Source: Clostridiales bacterium
GTDB lineage: Bacteria > Bacillota > Clostridia > Oscillospirales > Oscillospiraceae
Assembly (NCBI GenBank): GCA_022764045.1
Contig: JALERU010000078.1
Span: forward strand, 1-41,403
DNA length: 41,403 nucleotides
Direction of reading: 5' to 3'
The position numbers and the translations under genes are program-made. The notes below the pieces were generated by a model, which was not told the DNA's origin, made no database searches, and saw only the letters and a list, made by a program, of their open reading frames with translations. This document shows, in pieces, positions 9,443 through 16,721 of the stretch (within the stretch, counting starts at the first letter, position 1; each line of letters starts with the position of its first letter).

Positions 9443-9471
9443 ATTGTATCGCCCTTTCTGCGGCAGGTCAA
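9443..9471 (-). promoter_or_regulatory. Sigma-A promoter of ftsZ
   Basis: TTGACC (9466-9471), a 17-base spacer and TACAAT (9443-9448) on the minus strand lie in the 157-base ftsQ-ftsZ gap, with a leader of about 50 bases. It would let FtsZ levels be set apart from the rest of the cluster. Upstream in the same gap are AT-rich runs but no clear terminator. Confidence 0.8.
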
Positions 9472-9541
9472 TAGAAAAGTTTGAATTCTTCCCCATCTTT
9501 TTGAAAAAAAATCCTCTTTTTTTCCCTGCCTACCGGGGCAA

Positions 9542-10312
9542 TCAGCCCTCTTTCGACCAAATCACCCTGTCTTTGCCTTTCATGTTCACCGTTCCCCTGC
9601 CGTCCTCGCCGGCCATGGCCACAATGGTCTTCAGAGCCCGCAGCTTGCCGTCATAGTCGGTGCTGCTGAGGAGCTTCACGGTGAGCCTGCCGTCGTAGAC
9701 CATCACGATCTCCGTCCGGGAGGACACGTCGATAGAGGTCACCTGGTCCATCATGCCGTACTCCACCAGAGCCTGGGTAAAGGTGGTCAGATTTTGCAGC
9801 TGCTTCTCGTTTTCCGGGGTGGTCTTGGCCAGCTCGCCCTGCTTGGGCTCCAGCAGCTCCAAGCCGGTTACCGTGGCGTATTCCTGAGCCATGGCCTCGT
9901 CGGCCTCCTCCAGCAGCTTCCCCTTGGCGTCGATCACCCAGGCGGAAGCCGCCCCGGTGAGCACCGCCACAGGCTGGCACTCGGTGATCTCCAGCTTCAG
10001 GGTGGTGGGAAACCTCTTTTGCACATCCACCCGGTCCACATAGGGCAGCTCCCCATAGATCCGCTGGGCAATCTGCTCCCCGGGGGTGAGGATCATATTG
10101 GCCCCCATCTCCACCGAAGCCACCGACAGGATCTCCTCCTGGGTGTAGCGCTCGTTGCCCTCTACGGTCACCGTCTCTACCTGGAAGAACACCGTGCAGG
10201 CCGCCACAACCGAGGCGGCAATGAGGATGACCGCCACAACGGTATAAAGGATCCCTCCCCGTTTTTTCCGGTAGCGGGTTTCCTTGGTTGTTTCCTTTTC
10301 TTTCTTTGCCAT
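9542..10312 (-). CDS. ftsQ: Cell division protein FtsQ/DivIB
   Basis: FtsQ/DivIB is the bitopic division protein that forms the core complex with FtsL and FtsB/DivIC. The 256-residue product has a basic N-terminal cytoplasmic stretch (KETRYRKKRGG), one membrane helix at about 21-43, then a POTRA domain beginning FQVETVTVEGNERYTQEEIL and an FtsQ-like beta domain with FPTTLKLEITECQPVA. These are the family landmarks. It lies 12 bases after murA and upstream of the ftsZ promoter, matching the usual cluster order. The family diverges fast, but position and layout make this call firm. Confidence 0.9.
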   Translation of the reverse strand: MAKKEKETTKETRYRKKRGGILYTVVAVILIAASVVAACTVFFQVETVTVEGNERYTQEEILSVASVEMGANMILTPGEQIAQRIYGELPYVDRVDVQKRFPTTLKLEITECQPVAVLTGAASAWVIDAKGKLLEEADEAMAQEYATVTGLELLEPKQGELAKTTPENEKQLQNLTTFTQALVEYGMMDQVTSIDVSSRTEIVMVYDGRLTVKLLSSTDYDGKLRALKTIVAMAGEDGRGTVNMKGKDRVIWSKEG

Positions 10313-10324
10313 ATCCTCATTCCC

Positions 10325-11581
10325 TTATCCTGCCGCTTCCCGGCAAATCCGGCCTCCCAGGGCCCGCAGCCCCTGCTCCAGGGACTCGTAGCCCCGGTCC
10401 ACATGGTCCAGGCCCCAGATCTGGCTGGCACCCTGGGCCCCCAAGGCGGCCACCGTCAGGGCCGCGCCGCCCCGCAGGTCGGCGGCCTCCACCCGGGCGC
10501 CGTGGAGAGGGCGCCCGTCGATCCAGGCGGTGTCGCCCTCCACCTGGATGCAGGCCCCCATTTGAACCAAGCCCTGGGTGTAGCGAAAGCGATGGTCAAA
10601 AATGGTCTCGGTGATTTTGCTCTTGCCCTCTCCCCCGGCCAGGGCCGCCGCCAGCAGAGGCTGGGCGTCGGTGGGAAAGGCGGGGTAAGGGCCGGTGCAC
10701 AGGCTGCCCGCGCCCCCCAAGGGGCCCTTGCGGCGGAGCCAAAGCCTTCCCGGCTCCCAGCCGGTTTCACAGCCGGCGGTCTCCAGGGCCTCCAGCACCG
10801 GGGCGAGATGGGCCCCGTCGGTCCCCAGCAGCTCCCCCTCCCCTCCTGCGGCAGCCACCGCGCAGAGGTAGGTGGCCGCCACGATCCGGTCGGCCATCAC
10901 CGTGTATTCTCCCGGGTGGAGAGGGCGCCCCCCCACCACGGTAATCCGCCCCGTGCCCGCCCCGGAAACCTGGGCCCCCAGACAGCGGAGGAAGCCTTGG
11001 AGATCCACGATCTCCGGCTCCCGGGCGGGGTTGTCGATCAAAGTCACCCCCTGGGCCCCACAGGCGGCCAGCATGGCGTTCTCCGTGGCCCCCACGCTGG
11101 GGATGGGCAGGGCCAGCCGCCGTCCCCGGAGCCGGCGGGCCCAGAAGGACAGCCGTCCGTTCCAGCTTCTGGCCTCGGCGCCCAGGGCCTGAAAGGCCCG
11201 GATGTGCAGGTCGATGGGCCGGGCCCCCAGGGCGCAGCCCCCGGGCCAGCAGGCCACCGCCTCCCCGTCCCGGGCCAGCAGGGCCCCCAGAAAGAGGACC
11301 GAGGCCCGCATCCGGCCCATGAGCTCGTCGGGCACCACGTGGTCTCGCCGGCCGGTGGTGTCCACCAGCACGGTGGCCCCCTCCCGGCGCACCCGGCAGC
11401 CCAGACAGGATAAAATCCCCAGGGCCGCGGAGATGTCGGTGAGGTCCGGGCAGTTATGTATCACACTCTCCCCGTCGGCCAGCAGGGTGGCTGCCAAAAT
11501 GGGCAGGGCGCTGTTCTTAGCCCCGTGGACCAGAACCCGCCCCTCCAGGGGCCTGCCGCCTTGCACCGCGAAATATTCCAT
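10325..11581 (-). CDS. murA: UDP-N-acetylglucosamine 1-carboxyvinyltransferase
   Basis: MurA transfers enolpyruvate from PEP to UDP-GlcNAc, the first committed step of peptidoglycan synthesis. The ATG at 11581 is chosen because GGGGGAG lies upstream at good spacing and because it places the KNS lysine at residue 22 and the catalytic cysteine (PGGCALGARP) at 116, matching E. coli Lys22 and Cys115. A start at 11623 is possible but has no clear ribosome-binding site. FPTDAQP, which holds the catalytic aspartate, and the DLRGGAAL arginine are also present. The cysteine means the enzyme should be sensitive to fosfomycin in principle. It sits between murG and ftsQ, where Bacillus has murB. Confidence 0.93.
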   Translation of the reverse strand: MEYFAVQGGRPLEGRVLVHGAKNSALPILAATLLADGESVIHNCPDLTDISAALGILSCLGCRVRREGATVLVDTTGRRDHVVPDELMGRMRASVLFLGALLARDGEAVACWPGGCALGARPIDLHIRAFQALGAEARSWNGRLSFWARRLRGRRLALPIPSVGATENAMLAACGAQGVTLIDNPAREPEIVDLQGFLRCLGAQVSGAGTGRITVVGGRPLHPGEYTVMADRIVAATYLCAVAAAGGEGELLGTDGAHLAPVLEALETAGCETGWEPGRLWLRRKGPLGGAGSLCTGPYPAFPTDAQPLLAAALAGGEGKSKITETIFDHRFRYTQGLVQMGACIQVEGDTAWIDGRPLHGARVEAADLRGGAALTVAALGAQGASQIWGLDHVDRGYESLEQGLRALGGRICREAAG

Positions 11582-11652
11582 CATATCCTCTCCCCCGATC
11601 CTGGTCTTTGTGGTTCGGGCCATCCTATGCCGGAGGAGAGGGATTGGTTCCG

Positions 11653-12768
11653 TTAGTCGTCTTTTAACAGGGAAAGCAGGGTCTCATAGATCTTTTCCGC
11701 CGCCTCGGGAATCCCCATCCGGGCCATGGCCTGGGCCATGCTCTCCCGGCGCTGGGAGTCAGCCAGCAGCGTCTGGGTGGTCTCATACAGAGTGTCCCCG
11801 CTGCACACGGGCTCCAGCAGGACCACCGCGCCCCCCTCCTTGGCCAGGACGTTGGCGTTTCTCTCCTGGTGGTGGTTGGTCACATAGGGGGAGGGCACAA
11901 TGATGGCCGGCTTGCCGATGGCCGTCAGTTCCGACAGGGTGGAGGCGCCCCCCCGGCAGAGCACCAGGTCGGCGGCCACCATCACCGTGGGCATGTCGTA
12001 GATGTACTCCCGCAACTGAAGCTCCGGGGGGAGCTTCACGCCGGCCAGGGCGGCCTGCATGGTCTCAAAGTTCCGCCCCGCCCCGTGAATGTGGTGAAAG
12101 GGAGCCCCCTCCCGGGCGGCCCGGCGGATGAAGTCGGCCATGTAGCCGTTCATCACATCCGCCCCCAGGCTGCCCCAGTAGGACAGCACCAGCGGGCGGT
12201 CGTCGGTGAGGCCCAGGGCCTGGCGGGCCTGCTGGCGGCTCTGCCGGAAGAAGTCCCCCCGGACGGGGGTACCGGTGACCACCACCCGGTCCGGGCGGCT
12301 GTAGTGCTCCCGGGACTCCTCATAGCCCACCATCACCCGGTCGGCCACCTTGGAAAGGCGCTGGGTGGTGAGCCCCGGCACCGCGTTGGATTCGTGGACC
12401 GCCGTGGGAAGGCCCCGGCGGGCGGCCTCGCTCACCACGGGATAGGAGGCGTAGCCCCCCGTCCCCACCACCAGGTCGGGCTGGAAGCCGTCCAGAATCC
12501 GGGCGGCCTCCTTTTTGGACACCGAGAGATTGCGGACGGTCTTCAAATTATGCTTGATCCCCGACGGGCTCAGGCTGCGCCAAAAGGAGCTGATGGTCAC
12601 CGTCTCCAAAGAGAACCCCTCCTTGGGGACCAGCCGTTCCTCCATGCCGCCCTTGGCCCCCACGAAGAGGACCTGGCAGTCGTCCACTCTCTCTTGAAAC
12701 ATGCGGGCCAGAGCCACCGCGGGGTTAATATGCCCCGCCGTGCCGCCGCAGGTAAACAGCACCTTCAT
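11653..12768 (-). CDS. murG: Lipid II synthase MurG (UDP-GlcNAc transferase)
   Basis: MurG adds GlcNAc to lipid I on the inner face of the membrane to make lipid II. The ATG at 12768 gives the standard N-terminus KVLFTCGGTAGHINPA, whose G-loop is intact, and follows GAGAGG. A longer frame to 12840 would overlap ftsW. From this start the protein has 371 residues. Other family marks are VGTGGYASYPV, HESNAVPGL, SYWGSLGA (the second G-loop, usually GGS.G) and LCRGGASTLSELTAIGKPAIIVPSP in the UDP-GlcNAc site, followed by HHQERNA. It lies 40 bases after ftsW and 71 bases before murA. Confidence 0.96.
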   Translation of the reverse strand: MKVLFTCGGTAGHINPAVALARMFQERVDDCQVLFVGAKGGMEERLVPKEGFSLETVTISSFWRSLSPSGIKHNLKTVRNLSVSKKEAARILDGFQPDLVVGTGGYASYPVVSEAARRGLPTAVHESNAVPGLTTQRLSKVADRVMVGYEESREHYSRPDRVVVTGTPVRGDFFRQSRQQARQALGLTDDRPLVLSYWGSLGADVMNGYMADFIRRAAREGAPFHHIHGAGRNFETMQAALAGVKLPPELQLREYIYDMPTVMVAADLVLCRGGASTLSELTAIGKPAIIVPSPYVTNHHQERNANVLAKEGGAVVLLEPVCSGDTLYETTQTLLADSQRRESMAQAMARMGIPEAAEKIYETLLSLLKDD

Positions 12769-12808
12769 ACAAACCTCTCTTTCCGGGCCCCCAGGGCCCC
12801 ACTTGGCG

Positions 12809-14038
12809 CTAAGTAACGGGATTTTGTCGGCTGATGCCAAGGATCAGCCCCATTTCCGCCAACTGAATGACCAAGGCCGAGCCCCCGGAACTGAAGAAGG
12901 GCAGGGAGATGCCCGTCACCGGGAAGAGGTTGGTCACCACCGCCACGTTGGCGAACACCTGGAAGGCAAGGAGGGTGGTAACCCCCACAATGATCAAAGA
13001 GCCAAAATTATCCCGGGCGTGGAGGGCCAGCCAGTAGCCCCGGATAATCAGCAGGGCAAACAGGATCAAAATCAGGCAGGCCCCGATGAGGCCCAGCTCC
13101 TCGCAGACGATGGCAAAGATAAAGTCGTTTTGGGCCTCGGGCAGGTACAAAAACTTCTGTTTCCCGTTCCCCAGACCCAGGCCGGTCACCCCGCCGGAAC
13201 CGATGGCCAGCAGGGACTGGATGGCCTGCATGCCCGCGCCCAGGGCATCCTCCTCGGGATGCCGCCACATCTGGATACGGGTGGTCATATAGTCGGTGCC
13301 CAGGATGATGACCACTAGGGCCGCGCCCACCGCAGCGCCGCCGGCGATAAACCAGCCCACGGCGATGCCCCCGGCAAAGAGGATGGCAGCGGCGATGACC
13401 ACCATCTGAATGGTGGCGGACATGTGGTGCTGGACCGCCAGGATGGCAATCATCACCACGATGACAAAGAGGTAGGGCACCAGCTCGAAAAAGCCGATGC
13501 GCTCCAGCCAGTTGCCAAAGCGGCCCAGGACGGTGTTCCGCCGGAAGGTCAGGGGCTGTCGCTGGTCCCGTCGGGACAGGCGAGAGGCGAAATAGATGAT
13601 CAGCGCCATCTTCCCCAGCTCAGAGGGCTGCCACAAAACGGGATATTTCAGCCACCGGGTGGCGCCGTTGGCCGAGTGGCCCAGACCGGGGACCTTCACC
13701 GCCAGCATCATCAGGCAGGCCACCACCAGGATGGTCACCGCCAGGCCCCGCAGGCCCTGGTAGTTGAGCTTGGAGACCAGATACATCACCCCGAAGCCCA
13801 GCAAGGCGTAAATGGCCTGGCGCTTAAAGTAGTGGAATGGGTCCCCGCCGGTGTTCCCCTTCAGGTCGTAGTAGGCCGAGGGGTAGGAGGCCGAGAGCAG
13901 CATAATCAGGCCGATGATGACCAGCAGGACGGTCAGCAGCAGAAAGGGCATATCCACCTGCCCCTGGATCTGGCGGCTTTTGGGCAGGCTCCCGGCGGGT
14001 TTGGCCTGGGCTCTGGATTTCACGAATGGATTTGGCAC
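12809..14038 (-). CDS. ftsW: SEDS-family peptidoglycan glycosyltransferase FtsW
   Basis: FtsW polymerises glycan strands at the septum together with its partner penicillin-binding protein (ftsI in this cluster). The 409-residue product has a charged, cytoplasmic N-terminus and about ten membrane helices. Family marks are VLWQPSELGKMALIIYFASR, the long extracellular loop with LGLGNGKQKFLYLPEAQNDFIFAIVCEE (broken here at the conserved PEAQNDF), and the last-helix segment GISLPFFSSGGSALV. The start is a GTG preceded by GGGAGGG at 9 bases. It lies 32 bases after mraY, where most relatives have murD in between. It could serve as SpoVE in sporulation, but the cluster position favours FtsW. Confidence 0.93.
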   Translation of the reverse strand: MPNPFVKSRAQAKPAGSLPKSRQIQGQVDMPFLLLTVLLVIIGLIMLLSASYPSAYYDLKGNTGGDPFHYFKRQAIYALLGFGVMYLVSKLNYQGLRGLAVTILVVACLMMLAVKVPGLGHSANGATRWLKYPVLWQPSELGKMALIIYFASRLSRRDQRQPLTFRRNTVLGRFGNWLERIGFFELVPYLFVIVVMIAILAVQHHMSATIQMVVIAAAILFAGGIAVGWFIAGGAAVGAALVVIILGTDYMTTRIQMWRHPEEDALGAGMQAIQSLLAIGSGGVTGLGLGNGKQKFLYLPEAQNDFIFAIVCEELGLIGACLILILFALLIIRGYWLALHARDNFGSLIIVGVTTLLAFQVFANVAVVTNLFPVTGISLPFFSSGGSALVIQLAEMGLILGISRQNPVT

Positions 14039-14070
14039 GAAAGGATCCCTCCCAACTCAGCCTTTCCGTC

Positions 14071-15096
14071 TCACAGCGCGGGGAAACGCCCCGTGACCCC
14101 GAAAAAGGCCAGGATGCAGAACACCAGCGAAATGCCGGCGAAGACGAATACCACCTTTTTCTCGCTCCAGCCCCCCATCTCCAGGTGGTGGTGGAGGGGG
14201 GCCATGCGGAAGATCCGCTTGCCGTGGGTGGCCTTGAAATAGACCACCTGGATGATGTCGGACATGGTTTCGGCGATGTAAATGATGCCCACCAGAATGA
14301 GGATCAGGGGCAGATCCAGGGCAAAGGCCATGCCGCACACGGCTCCCCCCAGAAACAGGGAGCCCGTGTCCCCCATAAAAACCTTGGCGGGGTAGAAATT
14401 ATAGATCAGGAAGCCCACCAGCCCCCCAAAGAGGGAAGCGGCAAAGACCGCCATGCCGGCGCTCCCCGGCCGGTTCCAGTGGAGGTAGGCATAGCCAAAG
14501 GAGACGGCGAAAAAGGCACACACCGGCAGGGTCACCGAGCTGGACAGGCCGTCGATGCCGTCGGTGATGTTCACCGCGTTCACCGTACCGGTGATCACCA
14601 GGGCGGCGAAGATCATGTACACCACCCAGGGCAGCTTCCACTCCACTCCAAAGAAGGGGACGTAAAGGTTGGGGGACAGAATACCCTGGTTCCGCAGCAG
14701 AACGATAAACAGGATGGCCGCGGCCAGCTGGAGCAAGAATTTCTGGCTGGCGGTCAGGCCCGTGTTCTCCTTCTTCTTAATCTTGGCATAGTCGTCCAAA
14801 AAGCCGATAAAGCCAAAGACCAGGGCCAGCAGCAGCACAAACACACTGGTCAGATCTCCCGCCGCAATGGCCGGGCCGTTGAGCACCAGCACCGCCACCA
14901 CCACAGCCGCAATGAACATCAGTCCCCCCATGGTGGGGGTACCCTGCTTGGACATGTGCCAGGTGGGGCCGTCCTCTTTAATGGCCTGGCCGGCCTTCCA
15001 CCGGCGCAGGGCGGGCACCAGCCACCGGCCCAGGATGGCGCTGATGAGAAAACCCAAAACCAGCGCCACCAGAGATTGAGACAGAATGGGGTCCAT
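14071..15096 (-). CDS. mraY: Phospho-MurNAc-pentapeptide transferase MraY
   Basis: MraY attaches phospho-MurNAc-pentapeptide to undecaprenyl phosphate, making lipid I. The 341-residue membrane protein has about ten helices and all catalytic motifs: FLDDYAKI at 99-106, NAVNITDGIDGL at 173-184, FMGDTGSL at 240-247 and the cytoplasmic RMAPLHHHLE loop. The N-terminal KEDGPTWHMSKQGTPTMGG is also typical. The ATG follows a GGAGGTG site. In most bacteria murF precedes and murD follows; both are missing here. The gap to murE carries a strong hairpin. Confidence 0.97.
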   Translation of the reverse strand: MDPILSQSLVALVLGFLISAILGRWLVPALRRWKAGQAIKEDGPTWHMSKQGTPTMGGLMFIAAVVVAVLVLNGPAIAAGDLTSVFVLLLALVFGFIGFLDDYAKIKKKENTGLTASQKFLLQLAAAILFIVLLRNQGILSPNLYVPFFGVEWKLPWVVYMIFAALVITGTVNAVNITDGIDGLSSSVTLPVCAFFAVSFGYAYLHWNRPGSAGMAVFAASLFGGLVGFLIYNFYPAKVFMGDTGSLFLGGAVCGMAFALDLPLILILVGIIYIAETMSDIIQVVYFKATHGKRIFRMAPLHHHLEMGGWSEKKVVFVFAGISLVFCILAFFGVTGRFPAL

Positions 15097-15146
15097 TCCT
15101 TTACACCTCCGCGAATTTTCAACTTCATTTCTCTCTTGTGTCAGGG

Positions 15147-15175
15147 GCGCCGGGTCCCGAAACCGGGACCGGCGC
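15147..15175 (-). other. GC-rich hairpin in the murE-mraY gap
   Basis: GCGCCGG-TCCCG and CGGGACCCGGCGC pair around GTTT on the minus strand, with one bulge. No T-tract follows, so it is more likely an RNA processing, stability or pausing element than a terminator. A perfect TATAAT (15189-15194, minus strand) lies just upstream at the murE stop with a poor -35 (TTCCTT), so a weak internal promoter for mraY is possible. Confidence 0.4.
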
Positions 15176-15189
15176 GCGTCGAACGTATA

Positions 15190-16632
15190 TTATACCGTAT
15201 TCTCCCGAAAAAAGGAAGCGATTTCTTCTCTTTCGTCCAGGGGAACCCGTTTTTTTCCAATTTCCTGGTAGGTTTCATGGCCCTTGCCCGCCAGCAGGAT
15301 CACGTCCCCCGGCCGGCCCAGGGCCAGGGCCTGGCGGATGGCCGAGCGCCGGTCTGCCTGCCGGACCCAGGCGGCAAAGCCCGCCGGGAACCCCGCCGCC
15401 ACCTGGTCCAGGATGGTCTCCGGGTCCTCGGTGCGGGGGTTGTCGGAGGTGAGGATCACCAGGTCCGCCCCCTCCGCCGCCACCCGGCCCATCACCGGGC
15501 GCTTGGTCCGGTCCCGGTCTCCCCCGCAGCCGAAGAGGCAGATGAGCCTCCCCTTGGTCCCCCGCCGGGCGGCGGCCAGGACCTTTTCCAGGGCGTCGGG
15601 GGTGTGGGCGTAGTCGATGAGCACCGTGTAGGGGGCGGGGACCGGCACCACCTCCACCCGGCCCTTCACCCCGGGAGCGCGACCCAAAGCCGCCGCCGTC
15701 TCCTCCAGGGGAAGCCCCAGCTCCAGGGCGCAGGCCAGCACGCCCAGGGCGTTGGAGACGGTGAAGTCCCCGGGAATGGACAGCCCCACCGGGCAGCTTC
15801 CCCGAGGGGTTGTTACCCGGAAATCCACCCGGTCGGGGCCCAGGGTGATCTCCCCGGCCCGGACCTGCCCCCGATCTCGGCCAAAGGTCACCACCCGGCA
15901 GAGGGAAGTTTGGGAGAGAAATTCCCCCGCCCCGTCGTCCAGGTTAAAGATCCCCGCCCGGCACTGGGAAAAGAGCTTCCCCTTGGCCTGGCGGTAGGCC
16001 TCCATGGTGCCGTGGAAATCCAGGTGGTCCCGGGTCAGGTTGGTGAAGATCCCCGCCCGGAACCACAGCCCCGCCGTCCGTTCCAAGGCCAGGGCGTGGG
16101 AGGAGACTTCCATCACCACATGGGTGCATCCCGCCTCCTCCATCCGGGCCAGAAGCTCTTGGAGGGCATAGGCGTCGGGGGTGGTCCGCTGGGCGGGCAG
16201 GGCCTGGTCCCCAATGAGATTCTGGTTGGTGCCGATGAGGCCCACCTTGGCCCGGCAGACCTCCTCCAGCACAGACTTTAATAAGTATGTCGTGGTGGTT
16301 TTTCCGTTGGTCCCCGTGACCCCGATCAGGGTCATACGGTCCCCCGGCCGGCCAAACCAGTTGGCGGCCAACTGGCCAAAAGCCCGCCGGGGCTCCGGGG
16401 AGACCAGCCAGGGGCCGGGCTCCGGGGGCGGGGCCTCGCAGAGGACCGCCGCCGCCCCCTGGTCCAGGGCCTGGCGGATGAAACGGTTTCCGTCGGTCTC
16501 CGCCCCCCGAAAGGCGGCGAAGAGGCCGCCGGGGCGGAGGGTGCGGGTGTCGCAGGTGAGGGAAGTGATTTCTACGTCCTGACCGCACTGGTCTGCCAGG
16601 GCAACGCCCCGGGTAAGCCGGGATAACAGCAA
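15190..16632 (-). CDS. murE: UDP-MurNAc-tripeptide synthetase MurE (meso-DAP type)
   Basis: MurE adds the third stem-peptide residue in the cytoplasm using ATP. The 480-residue protein has TCDTRTLRPGGLFAA in the uridine-binding domain, the P-loop TGTNGKTT at 106-113, MEVSSHAL, NLTRDHLDFHG and DYAHTPDAL. The DNPR motif at 397-400, followed by TEDP, selects meso-diaminopimelate rather than lysine, so the cell wall is predicted to be the DAP type. The start is a TTG preceded by GGAGGTGG. It lies 89 bases after ftsI. murF, usually the next gene, is not present. Confidence 0.96.
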   Translation of the reverse strand: MLLSRLTRGVALADQCGQDVEITSLTCDTRTLRPGGLFAAFRGAETDGNRFIRQALDQGAAAVLCEAPPPEPGPWLVSPEPRRAFGQLAANWFGRPGDRMTLIGVTGTNGKTTTTYLLKSVLEEVCRAKVGLIGTNQNLIGDQALPAQRTTPDAYALQELLARMEEAGCTHVVMEVSSHALALERTAGLWFRAGIFTNLTRDHLDFHGTMEAYRQAKGKLFSQCRAGIFNLDDGAGEFLSQTSLCRVVTFGRDRGQVRAGEITLGPDRVDFRVTTPRGSCPVGLSIPGDFTVSNALGVLACALELGLPLEETAAALGRAPGVKGRVEVVPVPAPYTVLIDYAHTPDALEKVLAAARRGTKGRLICLFGCGGDRDRTKRPVMGRVAAEGADLVILTSDNPRTEDPETILDQVAAGFPAGFAAWVRQADRRSAIRQALALGRPGDVILLAGKGHETYQEIGKKRVPLDEREEIASFFRENTV

Positions 16633-16721
16633 GGGTCCACCTCCATGGCGCGGGGCCCACGGCCTGGCTTTCCAGGCCGGAGCCGGAGCGGAACGTCCCT
16701 TTCACTTCCTGGTCGGCGGGG

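Noticed and set aside
12769-12840. Longer MurG start
   Set aside because: It would overlap ftsW, has no family similarity in the extra 24 residues, and the internal ATG has its own ribosome-binding site.
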